A DNA stretch of 64,000 nt from Heterostelium multicystogenum (lineage: Eukaryota > Evosea > Eumycetozoa > Acytosteliales > Acytosteliaceae): positions 54,143 to 118,142 of the forward strand of contig RCNN01000095.1 of the NCBI GenBank assembly GCA_003667245.1. The letters are read 5' to 3'. Shown here one piece after another: positions 1 through 12,895 of the stretch. Under the pieces are notes generated by a model. The model did not search any database and was not told the DNA's origin. It saw nothing but the letters and a program-made list of their open reading frames with translations. A program made the translations under genes and the position numbers. Within the stretch, counting starts at the first letter, position 1; every line of letters starts with the position of its first letter.

Positions 1-1962
1 TGCAATTCAAACTGTTGTCTATTATCGACAATGCTCTTCAACAAGACATTGAAGAACTCTTCGAACTGTGCCTTCAGACAATGTCTCAGAGACACAAACA
101 AATTGAAAAATATTCTCATTGATAACGAGAAAAATTGGTATACTCTTACACATATTCTAAATAGCAGAATGAAGCAAAGTAAGTAAGTGATATGGAAGAG
201 CAAGTAGTATGCAATCTTACAAGTAATAAATATTTAAAAAGATCGTCTTGTATCACAGAGATAATACCTGGTGATGACTCCAATGATGATCCTCGCATTT
301 GAACAATCAAATTGATGACGTTCAGCGATAGGAGTCTAGTAATTTCATTGTCCATTTGAACTGGAGAAGCTATATTATCAACAAAGAACTTGAGTATCTT
401 AATCAGCACTGTTTCATCATATGATTTATCTAGAGATAAAGAATAATAAGTATAATTGCATGGCCATCTAAGTTTCCTACTACGTACCTGAATCAACCAA
501 ATTATTTTGATTTAGTTTTAGGATTAACAACAGTGATATTATGATGTACTGAATTTCTTTGCTTATGATTATGTTGTTGAGTGTTGTTTATGCTGCTGTT
601 GTTGTTGTTGTTGTTTGGATGTTGATGACCAGAGTGGGTGGGCGAAGTTGATGATAATGAATTTGTTGGGAGTGAGTGGTGGTGTTGCAATGGTTGTGTC
701 ACTGGTGTAGAAACAGGTGTAGTATTATTGGACAAAGGAGATTTTAGGTGAATTGACATGATTGCTTTCATTGTTGTCTTTAGGCTTTAGGGAATCGCCA
801 GAGTGTGGAAGATTACTAAAGAATAAGTCATTATTTGGCGAGAATTGATTTTCATCGGAAATATGAAGATGTGGCTCATCTGTGAATGAACTGATAATCT
901 TGTCGATTTCGTTTGTGTGGTGACTTCCAACAAGGTTCTCCTGGACTGTTGTAGTAGTTGTAGTTGTTGTTGTTGTAATTGTTAAAGTAGCACCAATAGA
1001 GCTCCTCTTTAGTGATTCATCGCTACCAGCATCGATATGATGCTCATTATCTTGTTGCTTCTGTTGTAGTTCTTCTTTTTCGAGTGATCCATCTGCCTCT
1101 GCTGTGTTAATATCCTGCTTTTTCTCTGCTTGCTGTTCTTGTTTCTCTTGATCGGCTGTTGTTGTTGTTGTTATTGTGGTGGTAGAATTGAGCTGTGGAA
1201 GTGGTGGAGGAGTTGGAGGTGAGTGATAGACATTATATCGTTGGAATGCCGTGGTAACTATATCCTGCAATGTCACCTCAGCTGTTTTCTTGAGTAACTC
1301 TGATGATCTTGATTGATCGGTCATCAGGAAGCATGTGTTCATGCTCTCAAATACCAAATCATTCGTCAAATAGATACCAGCACTATTTTTGATGCAAGCT
1401 GACAAAACCTGCAAGATCTTCATCAACACAACCTCATCACTCTTTGAATCTGTGGCCTCGAATTTACAGTGTGTAACAGATTCAGCAATAGCTCTAATTG
1501 CTTTTGGTGCATTGTTTGATTCTGAATCTAAAATCCACATATTATTAGCACCGCTGCTTCCACCTAGCTAACTCCCAATCCATTTACAATACATACCAAT
1601 AAAAAGATTTAAAAACTTATTGACAGAAGTCAGTGCTGTTCCAGTGATAGGACCACTTGTTTCAGCTGATCTGATAACTGTGAGGAATGGCTCCAAATAT
1701 ATTGATGTATCCAAACTGCTGAAATCTAATTTGATGAGATTATCATTAATACCAACTATAGTGTGTAATATGTCTATTAGATTTGGTGAAACATACTTGA
1801 TTCATTATGTAGAGTATTAGTTAGGTTCTTCAATGACTTCAATATTGCATTGTCTGGCAACAAAGACTGATTGGATGACCATCTTGAGTTTAGTTTTAAA
1901 GATGAAAGTAAACCATAGATTTCACCTTGAATAATATGAATTGGATTCAAGGAAGTGAACAT
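1..1962 (-). CDS. GBF1/Gea-type large Arf guanine-nucleotide exchange factor, N-terminal part (cut at window start)
   Basis: Large Arf GEFs of the GBF1/Gea/GNOM group load Arf with GTP on early Golgi membranes so that COPI coats can form. Only the N-terminal dimerisation (DCB) and HUS regions are here; the catalytic Sec7 domain would lie to the left of base 1. The ATG at 1962 is chosen because IIQGEIYGLLSSLKLNSRWS follows at once, matching the family's N-terminus. Further matches are SGPITGTALTSVNKFL (about 1680-1600), SDEVVLMKILQVL (about 1450-1405), DETVLIKILKFF (about 420-385) and QFEEFFNVLLKSIV near base 60. At least four short introns are visible. A Gln/Ser/Thr/Asn-rich linker (about 530-1250) separates the two helical regions. 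The frame slips by one base at A runs near 747 and 508, and reading resumes cleanly in conserved sequence. Family assignment is firm; exon edges are approximate. Confidence 0.88.
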
Positions 1963-2457
1963 CCTCTTCTCTTCTCTCTTGTTATCTATCGCCTCAGTGT
2001 TTCAAATCTAAGAATCCTCTATTGTGTTCACCCAAAATTACTAACTAACTAACTAACAATCAAACAAACAAAGCCCTCTCTATCACTTCAATCGATAGTA
2101 CTTCGTGCACTCTCCTCTTCTTCTTCCTCTTCTAATAATAAAAGTAAAAAGTGATTATACTAATAATAAATAATAATATTTGATTGACTATAAATGATTG
2201 CAAATCAGCAACAGATAGTTTGGTTTTGTAATTGTTGTTGTTGTTGTTTGTTGTTTAATGAATGATAGTTGTTGTTTGGCATTCATTCAAACCACCAAAG
2301 ATTTATGAATTTTTTATGTCAAAAATGCATTTCCAAATTTTAATTAAAATTGTGTTTGACTTTGAGGTGGTTGTTGTGACTTGTGCACTTCCATCATTAT
2401 GCTCCTGAGTCACCAAAAATAAAGATGATCTGCATTTGAAATTAATCATGTACATTG

Positions 2458-2500
<43 letters not shown>

Positions 2501-2520
2501 ATATTGCTGTTGTTTTTCTA
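1963..2520. other. Intergenic spacer, no gene seen
   Basis: This AT-rich spacer holds the upstream region of the Arf GEF gene (starting at 1962 on the minus strand) and the 3' flank of the next minus-strand gene. It contains a GTT/TTG triplet run near 2230-2260 and the ATT tract listed separately. No open frame in it resembles a protein. Confidence 0.6.
2461..2493. repeat. (TTA)n microsatellite
   Basis: Eleven uninterrupted TTA units follow ACATTGGTA. Such AT-only triplet tracts are common in dictyostelid spacers. Confidence 0.9.
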
Positions 2521-3884
2521 TTATTGTTGACTTGTGGTGTTTTTATTGTATTTGTTGAGCCTATCTTTGACAAGTGTATCCATGATGAGTAGATTGGTAG
2601 CAATCGTTTTGTCTGTTGAACTCATGTTGTTTTTGAATTGAGTCAGCTCGTTGTGCACTGACTGCCAATTTTGATCGGGGGCATATTGATTGGTGAAGAG
2701 AATCGACTGCAGCAGCTGATTGATGATGATGACAAACACTTCTTCTGGACGTCTGGTTGGATCTGAATTTGTAAGGTTGTAGGTTGGTGTACATCGAAGA
2801 TAGTATCCAACCCATCGATTCAAGGCGACTTCCTGTGTCAGCATCTTGGCTGGTGCGAACTTCTTATTGGAAATATCCTGTAATATATATTCGAGAACTC
2901 GACTCTTGGTGATACCATTCTCCAGCAGCTGTGCGAACAACACCTTTCTTGCATCGGGCAAGTCACGGAAATGTTTGCACAACTGGGGTGTTATGGACTC
3001 TCTCAGAACTACAGAGTCAAACAGTTGATACATCTAAATGTAACCGGAAAGTTAATATCTAGCTAGCGTCATACCGTTTCGTACACAGCCAAAGGATAAC
3101 CTACAACAGTAATGATCTTCAGCACATTCTTATATACTTCCAAATCGCATTTATCGATGACACCGAACAGTGTCTTGAAGAATGTACCCATTTTCTTTCG
3201 CTCCATAATGGATCGCAAAGGATTGTCATACACTTTCTTTTTCAATCAGATGTTGCAATACCAGCACCATATAGTTTAACATTGAAATTGCATTATATAT
3301 AGGGATATACACCATCTGTTTGATTTTAAATAACATGATAGGTAAGTATGAACCAAGTTGGAATTGTCAGGTGACCAAACTGAAGGTCAGATTGAAACAA
3401 TAACATACTTTGGGCTCGTGTTGCACTTCATTGTAGTGGTGGTCCAATGACATCAATACCGATTGCAACAAATCGAAACTAAAGTCAAGGTGGAACTGAT
3501 ATCTCTCAAGGAGTTGGTGAAATACAGCCATTATATAGTTTACAAGTGTTTCTTGGTTCTTTTTATTCAACAAATTCATCATTGTATCTGTTGTTTCACT
3601 GCGAAGTAGTAGTTAGAGAGCAATGCTTATTTAATCAATTGATAGAATGCTAGCTAAGACTTACACAGGTGGCATATAACCCATATTAGCAAGATACAAT
3701 ATCATCTTACATGCACTTTCATTTTGTAGGTCTATAGTACAATAACTAGTTAGTACTACTACATATTATAAAGACTCACACATCTGACGACAATGGATGT
3801 CATGGACTTACACTCCTCATCCTGTAATAAATGAGTGACAGTATTACTAAGACCTGTTGAATAATAGGTTATATCTTGACTCAT
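2521..3884 (-). CDS. Unrecognised alpha-helical protein, weakly Rcd1/CNOT9-like
   Basis: Five exons can be joined from the ATG at 3884 (MSQDITYYSTG) to the stop at 2521, giving roughly 370 residues. Visible pieces in order are CKMILYLANMGYMPPV, TLVNYIMAVFHQLLERYQFH, MVYIPIYNAISMLNYMVLVL, DLEVYKNVLKIITVVGYPLA, and a last exon (3033-2521) starting MYQLFDSVVLRESI. The protein is mostly amphipathic helix with no signal peptide or membrane segment, suggesting an armadillo/HEAT-like fold. The part around VYETVMYQLFD...HFRDLPDARKVLFAQLL has spacing reminiscent of the Rcd1/CNOT9 C-terminus, but the match is too weak to name it. One extra A near 3238 (in GAAAAAGAAAG) breaks the frame in exon 4. That it is a real gene is well supported by introns and sustained reading; its function is unknown. 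Confidence 0.6.
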
Positions 3885-4274
3885 TGTATTCGACTTTCTG
3901 CTCTCTGAAAGTTAATGCTCAAATAATAATTAATTTATTCAAAGTTTTGAATCTGAATTTCCATTTGCAACAACAACAATTTATAAAGTATGATTTCAAG
4001 AATACTGCTTTGACTGATACTGACTGGTAACCTATTATAATAGGTTGTTCTATCTATCACTTCTATTTATCCATATACTATTATTATTTGTTTATTGATT
4101 GGTTTAATAATAATGTTATATTACATTTTATTGCTTCGGGTATTGGTAAATTTTATATTTGATACAGTTGGTTTTGTTTATTGAATTGGAATCTATCTAT
4201 GTTAGCTTGTCTATCCTATCTATATATGATTGATTTTCAAATATAATATATCATCATCATCTAGAGTCTAGGTT
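3885..4274. other. Intergenic spacer, no gene seen
   Basis: AT-rich spacer between the 5' end of the helical-protein gene and the 3' end of the UMP-CMP kinase gene. Both neighbours are on the minus strand, so it holds one promoter and one 3' flank. No recognisable element was found. Confidence 0.55.
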
Positions 4275-5901
<1,627 letters not shown>

Positions 5902-7753
5902 ATGATGAATGAAAAAGACGAAAGAATTCAACAGCAGAGTCAGTCCGAGGGAGGCACTAGAACTGATCATATACCTATTGCTAACAAGAATAGTAGCAGC
6001 ACAGCTATAGCAACATCTGCTCCTCCAACCATTGCAATGATGTATACAAAGGAATCGGAAGATCTCATACGGCAGCAACTGTCACAACCTTCGCCTTCAA
6101 AGAAAACCAAACATGATTTTGACTTCATTAGAACCATAGGAAAAGGCTCCTATGGAAAGGTAAGCTTTCAATGTACAAATACTCAAATGAAACGACTCGA
6201 CTAACAAAGATATCTTTAGGTTAAATTGGTCATTGAGAAAGAGACAGGCAAAGGATATGCTGCTAAAATATTAAATAAACAACTAATACTCAAAGAGAAG
6301 AAAGCAAAATATGTAAATACTGAGAAAAATATTCTAGATTCACTGGATCATCCAAATATCATCAAACTATATTACACGTTTCAAGATGAATCTAATCTAT
6401 GTATGTAAATGAGTGGATTGATTATATCGCATATGCATTGACTAAAATTGTTTTTAATGGTAAAGACTTTATATTGGAATATTGTCCAAATGGTGATTTA
6501 TTGGAACAACTTAAAAAGTGCAGTTGCTTTAGTATGGATGTTGTGCGATTCTATGCAGCGGAGATTCTTATTACGATGGAGTATTTACATAGTCATGGAA
6601 TTGTCCATCGGGACTTGAAACCAGAGAATATACTTCTGTCGAAATCAATGCATATAAAATTGAGCGATTTTGGTACTGCTAAGGATCTTGGCAGTGATCC
6701 ACTGGCTCGCTCTGGTTCATTCTGTGGAACTGCAGAGTATGTTTGTCCTGAACTATTAGTCGAGAAGAAAGCTGGAAAGACTGCAGATCTTTGGTCATAT
6801 GGATGTTTAATCTATCAACTAATTTCTGGAAAACTTCCTTTCAAAGGATTCAATGACTATCAAACATTCCAGTTGATTATTAAACGTGAGTTTGAATTTC
6901 CAACAAATTTCGATCCCGATGCACAAGACCTAGTAGATAAGCTGCTGAACTTGACACCAGATATGCGTCCCTCATTCCAAGAGATTAGATCCCACCCATT
7001 CTTCAAAAGTGTAGATTTTGATAATCTTGGTAAGATTGATCCACCTATCATTGTGCCAATTGACCCTGTTTCTCCGACGACAACTATCACCCCAACAACC
7101 ACTACGACTACTTCTTCGGACACAAATCAGCACCAAAGAATACGTTCACAATCTGAAGCAATCCCAACAAGTAATCCACTTCCAGACCACATCAAACAAA
7201 GAGAGAGATCATCATCACAAACATCTCCTATGAAAGCCTCTAACTCCAATGACAATCTTTCACAAACCAACCCGTCCAGAAATTCATGTCAAATATTCGT
7301 TTCACCAACTGACCTGCTGCTGGGTGGTAAAGAAATAAAGAGTGAACTAAGAAATGAACAAAAAGATTTAGTTTGGAACAGATTTCTCTTGCCAAATAAT
7401 GAAATCATATTAGCAATGGCATCACTAGAAAAGAAAACAGGACTAATATCAAAGAAAAGAATGTTAATTATAACAGATACACCAAGAATATTTTATGTAG
7501 ATCCACATAAAATGATAGTAAAAGGAGAGATTCCTGTGGACTCTACTTTGTCAGCAGAATCCAAATCAGCCAGACACTTTGTAATCAATACTGTAAGATA
7601 TTACCAATTGTTCACTTTAAATCCTAACACTAACTTGTTTTATTTTGATCACAGAGAGGAAGACATAAACACTTTTTTGATCTTAACAGTTGTTACAGAT
7701 GGGTAGATTATATTAATGATTTGAAGATGTTGGGTGTTGTAAATAATAAATAA
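5902..7753 (+). CDS. pdkA: 3-phosphoinositide-dependent protein kinase 1 (PDK1), kinase plus C-terminal PH domain
   Basis: Master AGC kinase that phosphorylates the activation loop of PKB, S6K and related kinases, recruited to membranes by a PH domain. Exons at about 5902-6159, 6220-6400, 6466-7592 and 7655-7753 join in frame to 554 residues. The order is a Ser/Gln-rich leader, the glycine loop IGKGSYGKV (about residue 80), ATP-site lysine in YAAKILNKQ, HRDLKPENILL, DFGTAKD, the activation loop SGSFCGTAEYVCPELL with the PDK1-type Ser, a Ser/Thr/Pro-rich linker, and a PH domain from LVWNRFLLPNNEIIL to CYRWVDYINDL. The last exon was added here because it restores the PH-domain tryptophan. The gene is intact. 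Dictyostelids have two PDK1 genes, so the pdkA rather than pdkB assignment is only a preference. Confidence 0.9.
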
Positions 7754-8176
7754 ATCTTGATTTTGAATTCTCATTTAATAAATATCTTAGACCAATAACT
7801 ATCAAGTTTTTTGTCTAAATGGAAACCACATTATGTATTAGTTTCCAAACCTGTAAGAAATGAATATAAAAATAGAGAACAATTGTTATTCTTTAAAATG
7901 AAATAATAAATATATTATTGAATAAGGTTTACTTTGATGAAACCTTATTAAATAATATACTCTGTCATTTATTAATTTTAATGTTAAATCTTCAACGTAT
8001 CGTGGTAGTTGTTGAAATATTCAATATTGATAAATGGATTGCATTAGAATGGAGATGAAGATTATTATTATTGTGTTCTAGTAAAAATGATAAACATAAA
8101 GATGTCTATCTTTTTTGTTGAGGTTGTTTCGAAAAAAAAGAGTGGCGTTCTAATAATAACAATTATGATTCTAAAA
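7754..8176. other. Convergent 3' flanks
   Basis: AT-rich spacer between the stop codons of the PDK1 gene (+) and the bZIP gene (-). It should contain the polyadenylation sites of both. No gene or structured element seen. Confidence 0.55.
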
Positions 8177-9364
8177 TTAATTGTTGGCAGTATTGAGATG
8201 GAAATGGTGATAACCAAGAAGATTCTTTCTAGTTGGTGACGATGATAAATTGGTGGAGTTACGTGATGGCATGACTTGTCCATTAATATTTTTAGTTAAG
8301 TGGTGGAGTGACGGCAGTAGTGGCGAGGAATCTGGTGAAAATGTAGAACTTTGATTTGATTGTTGGTTACCGCTGATGCTACTATCCATTGGAGTTGGGT
8401 GGTAGGAGGATGATCTTGCACGTGTTAAATAGGCAGGTGATGAATTTACATTGGGATTTGAAATACTGAGGAATGGTTGATTGTTGAATCCTCCAATTGG
8501 ACTATTATTATTTTGTTGTTGGCTATTTTCTGAATTATTATTATTACTATTGCTGCTATTATTATTATTTTTATTATTATTATTACAATTCATCTTATTC
8601 ATTCCAATTACTATCTCATCGTTGAACCTTCTTGTAGTTTGTTGTGGTGTTTGAACTGAGAAAGTGGAATTGTTTGTAATAGTTGGTTTTTCGAGAGTTG
8701 GGGTGGTATTTGTGGATGAGGGTGATGTGATTAATATTTCGTCGATTCGCTTTTGGAGTAATTCGTTATGTACTGAAATTTTTTTGAAGGCTTGCTCCAT
8801 TTCATCGAGTTGTGTGGTAGCCTCGTAGTGGTGACGTGTGAGTGTGGAAGCACTCTGACGGAGTTCGTGAGTAACCAAGTGAAGCTCTTGGGCCTTTGTC
8901 TCGAGATTTGTGATATATTCTTTCTTTCTGTGACGAGAAAGAGCAGCCGACTGCCTGTTCTTCATGAGACGTACTTGTCTCTTTTTGATACGGTCTTCGT
9001 CTTGGACGTCCGACTTCATCTTACCGATCTTGAATTCTGATGATGAAGATGGATCGGAGAGATCGTACATTGGAGGGAGCTCTGGACTATACATTTTACT
9101 GACAAAAAGTGAGGGTGATTCTATGGATGATTTATAATGTTGTTGTTGTTGGTGATGGAGATGGTGATGATGGCTAACTGGAGAGGGCGAATAATAATGG
9201 TTCATTGGATAGTTAGTTATTGAATCTTCGGAAATTAAAAAATTGGAAATTGGAGATGAAGTAGGAGAAGCAGATGAGGACAAAGAAGACGATAGAGAAG
9301 ACAATGAAGAAGAATGGTAACTTGTCCGGTAGAGCGGGGAATTTAAAATAGTTGGACTTGACAT
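8177..9364 (-). CDS. bZIP transcription factor
   Basis: Single-exon gene of 395 residues. The basic region at about residues 124-150 carries the bZIP signature N-x7-R (N136 and R144 in KNRQSAALSRHRKK). A leucine-zipper coiled coil runs from about residue 151 to 210 (ITNLETKAQELHLVTHELRQ onward). The N-terminus is Ser-rich (SSLSSLSSSLSSS) with a His/Gln patch, and the C-terminal half has Asn, Gln and Ser tracts. It is expected to be a nuclear, dimeric DNA-binding regulator. Dictyostelids have about twenty bZIP genes and I cannot tell which orthologue this is. The ATG at 9364 opens directly into MSSPTILNSP with no upstream in-frame candidate in the AT-rich leader. No frame slips. A gene-free region of almost 6 kb lies upstream. 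Confidence 0.92.
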   Translation of the reverse strand: MSSPTILNSPLYRTSYHSSSLSSLSSSLSSSASPTSSPISNFLISEDSITNYPMNHYYSPSPVSHHHHLHHQQQQHYKSSIESPSLFVSKMYSPELPPMYDLSDPSSSSEFKIGKMKSDVQDEDRIKKRQVRLMKNRQSAALSRHRKKEYITNLETKAQELHLVTHELRQSASTLTRHHYEATTQLDEMEQAFKKISVHNELLQKRIDEILITSPSSTNTTPTLEKPTITNNSTFSVQTPQQTTRRFNDEIVIGMNKMNCNNNNKNNNNSSNSNNNNSENSQQQNNNSPIGGFNNQPFLSISNPNVNSSPAYLTRARSSSYHPTPMDSSISGNQQSNQSSTFSPDSSPLLPSLHHLTKNINGQVMPSRNSTNLSSSPTRKNLLGYHHFHLNTANN

Positions 9365-10827
9365 ATTTTTTTGTTAACAAGAAATAGTGGCAAAATAATA
9401 TAGTTTTGGAAATTGACAGAAAATATAATAGTTGGTTATAATTGAAGGAGGGATTTAATAATATTGAGAGGAATCAATAAATATAAATATAATAAAATTA
9501 ATTGTATATTTAGGTAGTAAAAACTTCCAGTTATAAAATTAATATAATATAGAAATTGCCTATGTTGATATATATGAGTTCAACTTGGGTATAAGAAAGA
9601 GAACAATTTCAGGTGTATAGGGATGGTACTAAATTATATGATTATTCCTGGGTTTACACTTGTTGATGTTGATATTCGAGAAAGATGGAAGATGGTTTGA
9701 TTTGATTTGATTTGGTTTGGTTTGATTGATTGTTTGTTTTGGTTTGGTTTGAAAAAACCTTTTTAGATGAATAAGATATTGATAGATTTAATGGTTCAAG
9801 TTTAAAGTATATAGTATTGTTAGGATAACTTTGAAGGTTGAACAATACAAGTATTAAAATAAATATATATATCTAATTGTTATTTATAAAAAATAGGATT
9901 ATTGCTGTTGATTTAATTTTAATTGATTAGTCAAGAATAGAACAAGAGTAAATGGTTGGTGCGATCGCGCTTATAAATAAGATAATGGTGTTCTTGTTAT
10001 TGATACAAGGTTAGGTGGTTGTCGCCGATGATCGTTGTGCTCAGCTTTGCTTTGCTCTGCTCAGCTACAAGGATAAAACTTTAGGTGAATGCCCCAAACT
10101 ATGTTATTAGCTGAAAATGAAAAACACAATCTATATATATCCAATAACAACAACAACAACAACAACTATAACAACACAACAATTGTTAATGTTGTTGTAG
10201 GAGTGGGTGATGTTGTTTCTATTCTATATGTAAAGTTTGTTTGTATATGTTGGTATAGACTTCAACAACAACAACAACAACAACAAATTTAGATTGTGAT
10301 CGGTTAATGTGCTGGTATTAATTAAAGAGGTTGTTGTCGTTGTTTGTTGTTATTGATGATTTTTAGAAATAGGAATGTAAATTGAGTGTAAGAGGTAAGC
10401 AATATTTGTTGTAAATGAAGGTTGATGCTGTTGAATTATGACGATTATCACTAATGATGAATGATGTTTATATATTTATAAACTATATAATATAGAAGGT
10501 GTTGTTGTTGTTGTTGTTGCAATTTTTTGATGATAATTATGATATAATATATTATGAGTTGAGAGATAATGATGATGAAGTTGTTGTTGGCTCAGACCTA
10601 ACAGTTTTGTAATTGTTAAAAAAGGTGTATCAAAATCAACAACAGATAGTGCAACAACACCCAGCAATTCAGGTAAACTTAATCACAATCATATATGAGT
10701 TTGATGTGGGTTGTGATGTACGTTTCTTATAATTATTTATAGCAACAGAGAATTGGAATTCAATTGGTAATTGATCAAACTAACAACTATACTCCACACA
10801 CTCCTTCCAAGTGTTTGTTTGATAGTG

Positions 10828-10870
10828 GTAATGGTAGTGGTAGTGGGAGTGGGAGTGGTAGGGAGTGAGG
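10828..10870 (+). repeat. G-rich GGTAGT/GGGAGT hexamer repeat
   Basis: About seven imperfect units of GGTAGT and GGGAGT follow one another, an unusual G-rich block in an AT-rich spacer. Confidence 0.75.
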
Positions 10871-12845
10871 TGGTACAAAATAATCTCAAATGGCAATCAC
10901 ATCTCCATACATATTAATATAATGATGGCTATGAGATGTGATTGATTGATGATGAGTGATGATGATTATGATGATGTTATTTTGAGTTAGGACGAAGAGA
11001 AGATGAATATGATAAGTGTAGTGATGATGGAGTGAAGAAAGTAGAGTTGTGGTGTGTTGTCTTTTCATTTTTGATAGAATAGTGTCCTTTCTAATATTAA
11101 AGAGTGGAATTGTATTCATGTTATATCTCAAACCACAGTTCATTTAAAACACATAACACCACTTCCAGCAACAATAACAATAACTATAATAGTAACAGGA
11201 TGTTAGAGAAAGGTAGAAGCGTGGAGGAAGAAGTGGTGAGAGGTGGTAGCCAAAGTTAGAGCGGAGGCCAACACAATAGAATAGAGTGATAGTATCATGC
11301 CTCCTCTAGGATTGAATGGATATTGTCGACACACGTTCACTCAATTGAATTCACGGTAGTACAATGATGTTGTAGTTGACAACACCACTCATAACATTAT
11401 CACACACACCTTTACATATATAATCACACACTCACATATATATATGTTGATGAAGTAAGTGTTTTACTCTTGGTGATGATAACTAATGACAATGATGAGG
11501 GAGTATGTGTGAAGTGAAAATGTTGTGGATGTTAGATCACAACCAGTATCATCTAATAAGTGTGGATCGGGTTTTACGTTATTTAATTAAAACCAACAAA
11601 TGGTAAACTATCAAGTGCTAAATGTTAGCATTTCTATATTGATCGAATATCTACCATTAATGGAAGTAATAGGATTTAAATTATCACTATTTATCAAGAT
11701 TCGAAAAACTATATTGGATATTATTGAAGTTGTTGTTGTTGTTGTTGTTGGTATAGTTTGTTGTTGGAAAGCAGCTGTGACGTGGGTTTGTCTGAAATTG
11801 TCGATGACTAAATATGGAAATATTCGTTTGATGTCGTCGTGTTGCTAATGCGCTCAAAATATAAATGAAGAACAGTGATTTGTTTGAACTATTATTTAGT
11901 TTGATTGTTATTTAAAAATAGACAATTGTCGGAAACATCATAACTACCTCCCTTGCTGCTGCTGCTACTTCAAAAACACTCACTTAAATGATGAGAATAA
12001 AGATCAAGCACAACCGATTTAATGTGTGTTGAACTAATTTAGGAAAGTCTCTTTTCCACCAAATAAAATAAAGGTACATGTGATTGGTGTACTTAATTGT
12101 TAATCCATCAATAATAAATATTTAGCCAATTATCAAACACACACAACAATGATGATATCTTATGTATGATCATCACATGATTATCAGTGCAACAACAGTC
12201 AATCGACAATCATTTATTATTCCTAACTAAACTTTATTATATTACTACTACTACCACAAATATATTTTATTTTATATAAAGAATCAACATCAACTAAACT
12301 GATGGAGCGGCGGCAACAATAAGAGATAGAACAAATTATATGGTGTATGGAATTTGTCAGTTTCCAACTTAAATCATTATACTCAAGATCGAATAGATAT
12401 GTTACTATTTTGGGTATGGTGTGAATGTGTGTGTGTGTGATGAGTGGGAGAAATGAAATATTTTACTATATGTGTTGCCACACTGATAAGTGTATAGTTT
12501 AGCAATAAAAGAAGTAGGATTAGTGGTACCAATTATAAATTAGCGCACACCAATCAGGTATTTTTGATTATAATTTGATTAGATTCGATGGTGATTAGAT
12601 TTGATTTGCTTGATTCGATTAATTAAATGTGTGACCGTGAATGGACTGATTGTTTCAAATTAATTTGACTGCAAGATAGATTGGTGCTATTTTTAAAACC
12701 ACTATTGATTGACTGTTTACACAATGACTACTACTACTACTAAAATTGTTATTTATTATAAACTGAAAACCGCGCGCCACATCCATTTACTCACTGTTAC
12801 TGTCTACTGTTTTTCCTCATTAATGTAATCGTAAAATAAAAAGTA

Positions 12846-12895
12846 GATAGAGAAGAGATAGAGAAGATAAATATAGATAAAGATAGAGATAGAGA
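12846..12895 (+). repeat. GATAGA-type purine-rich repeat
   Basis: Imperfect repeats of GATAGA/GAGATAGA form a nearly pure purine strand with interspersed AT-rich units. Confidence 0.7.

Noticed and set aside
10089..10292. 67-residue frame with Asn and Gln runs
   Set aside because: Made of AAC/CAA triplet repeats in a gene-free region; no domain and no neighbouring exon.
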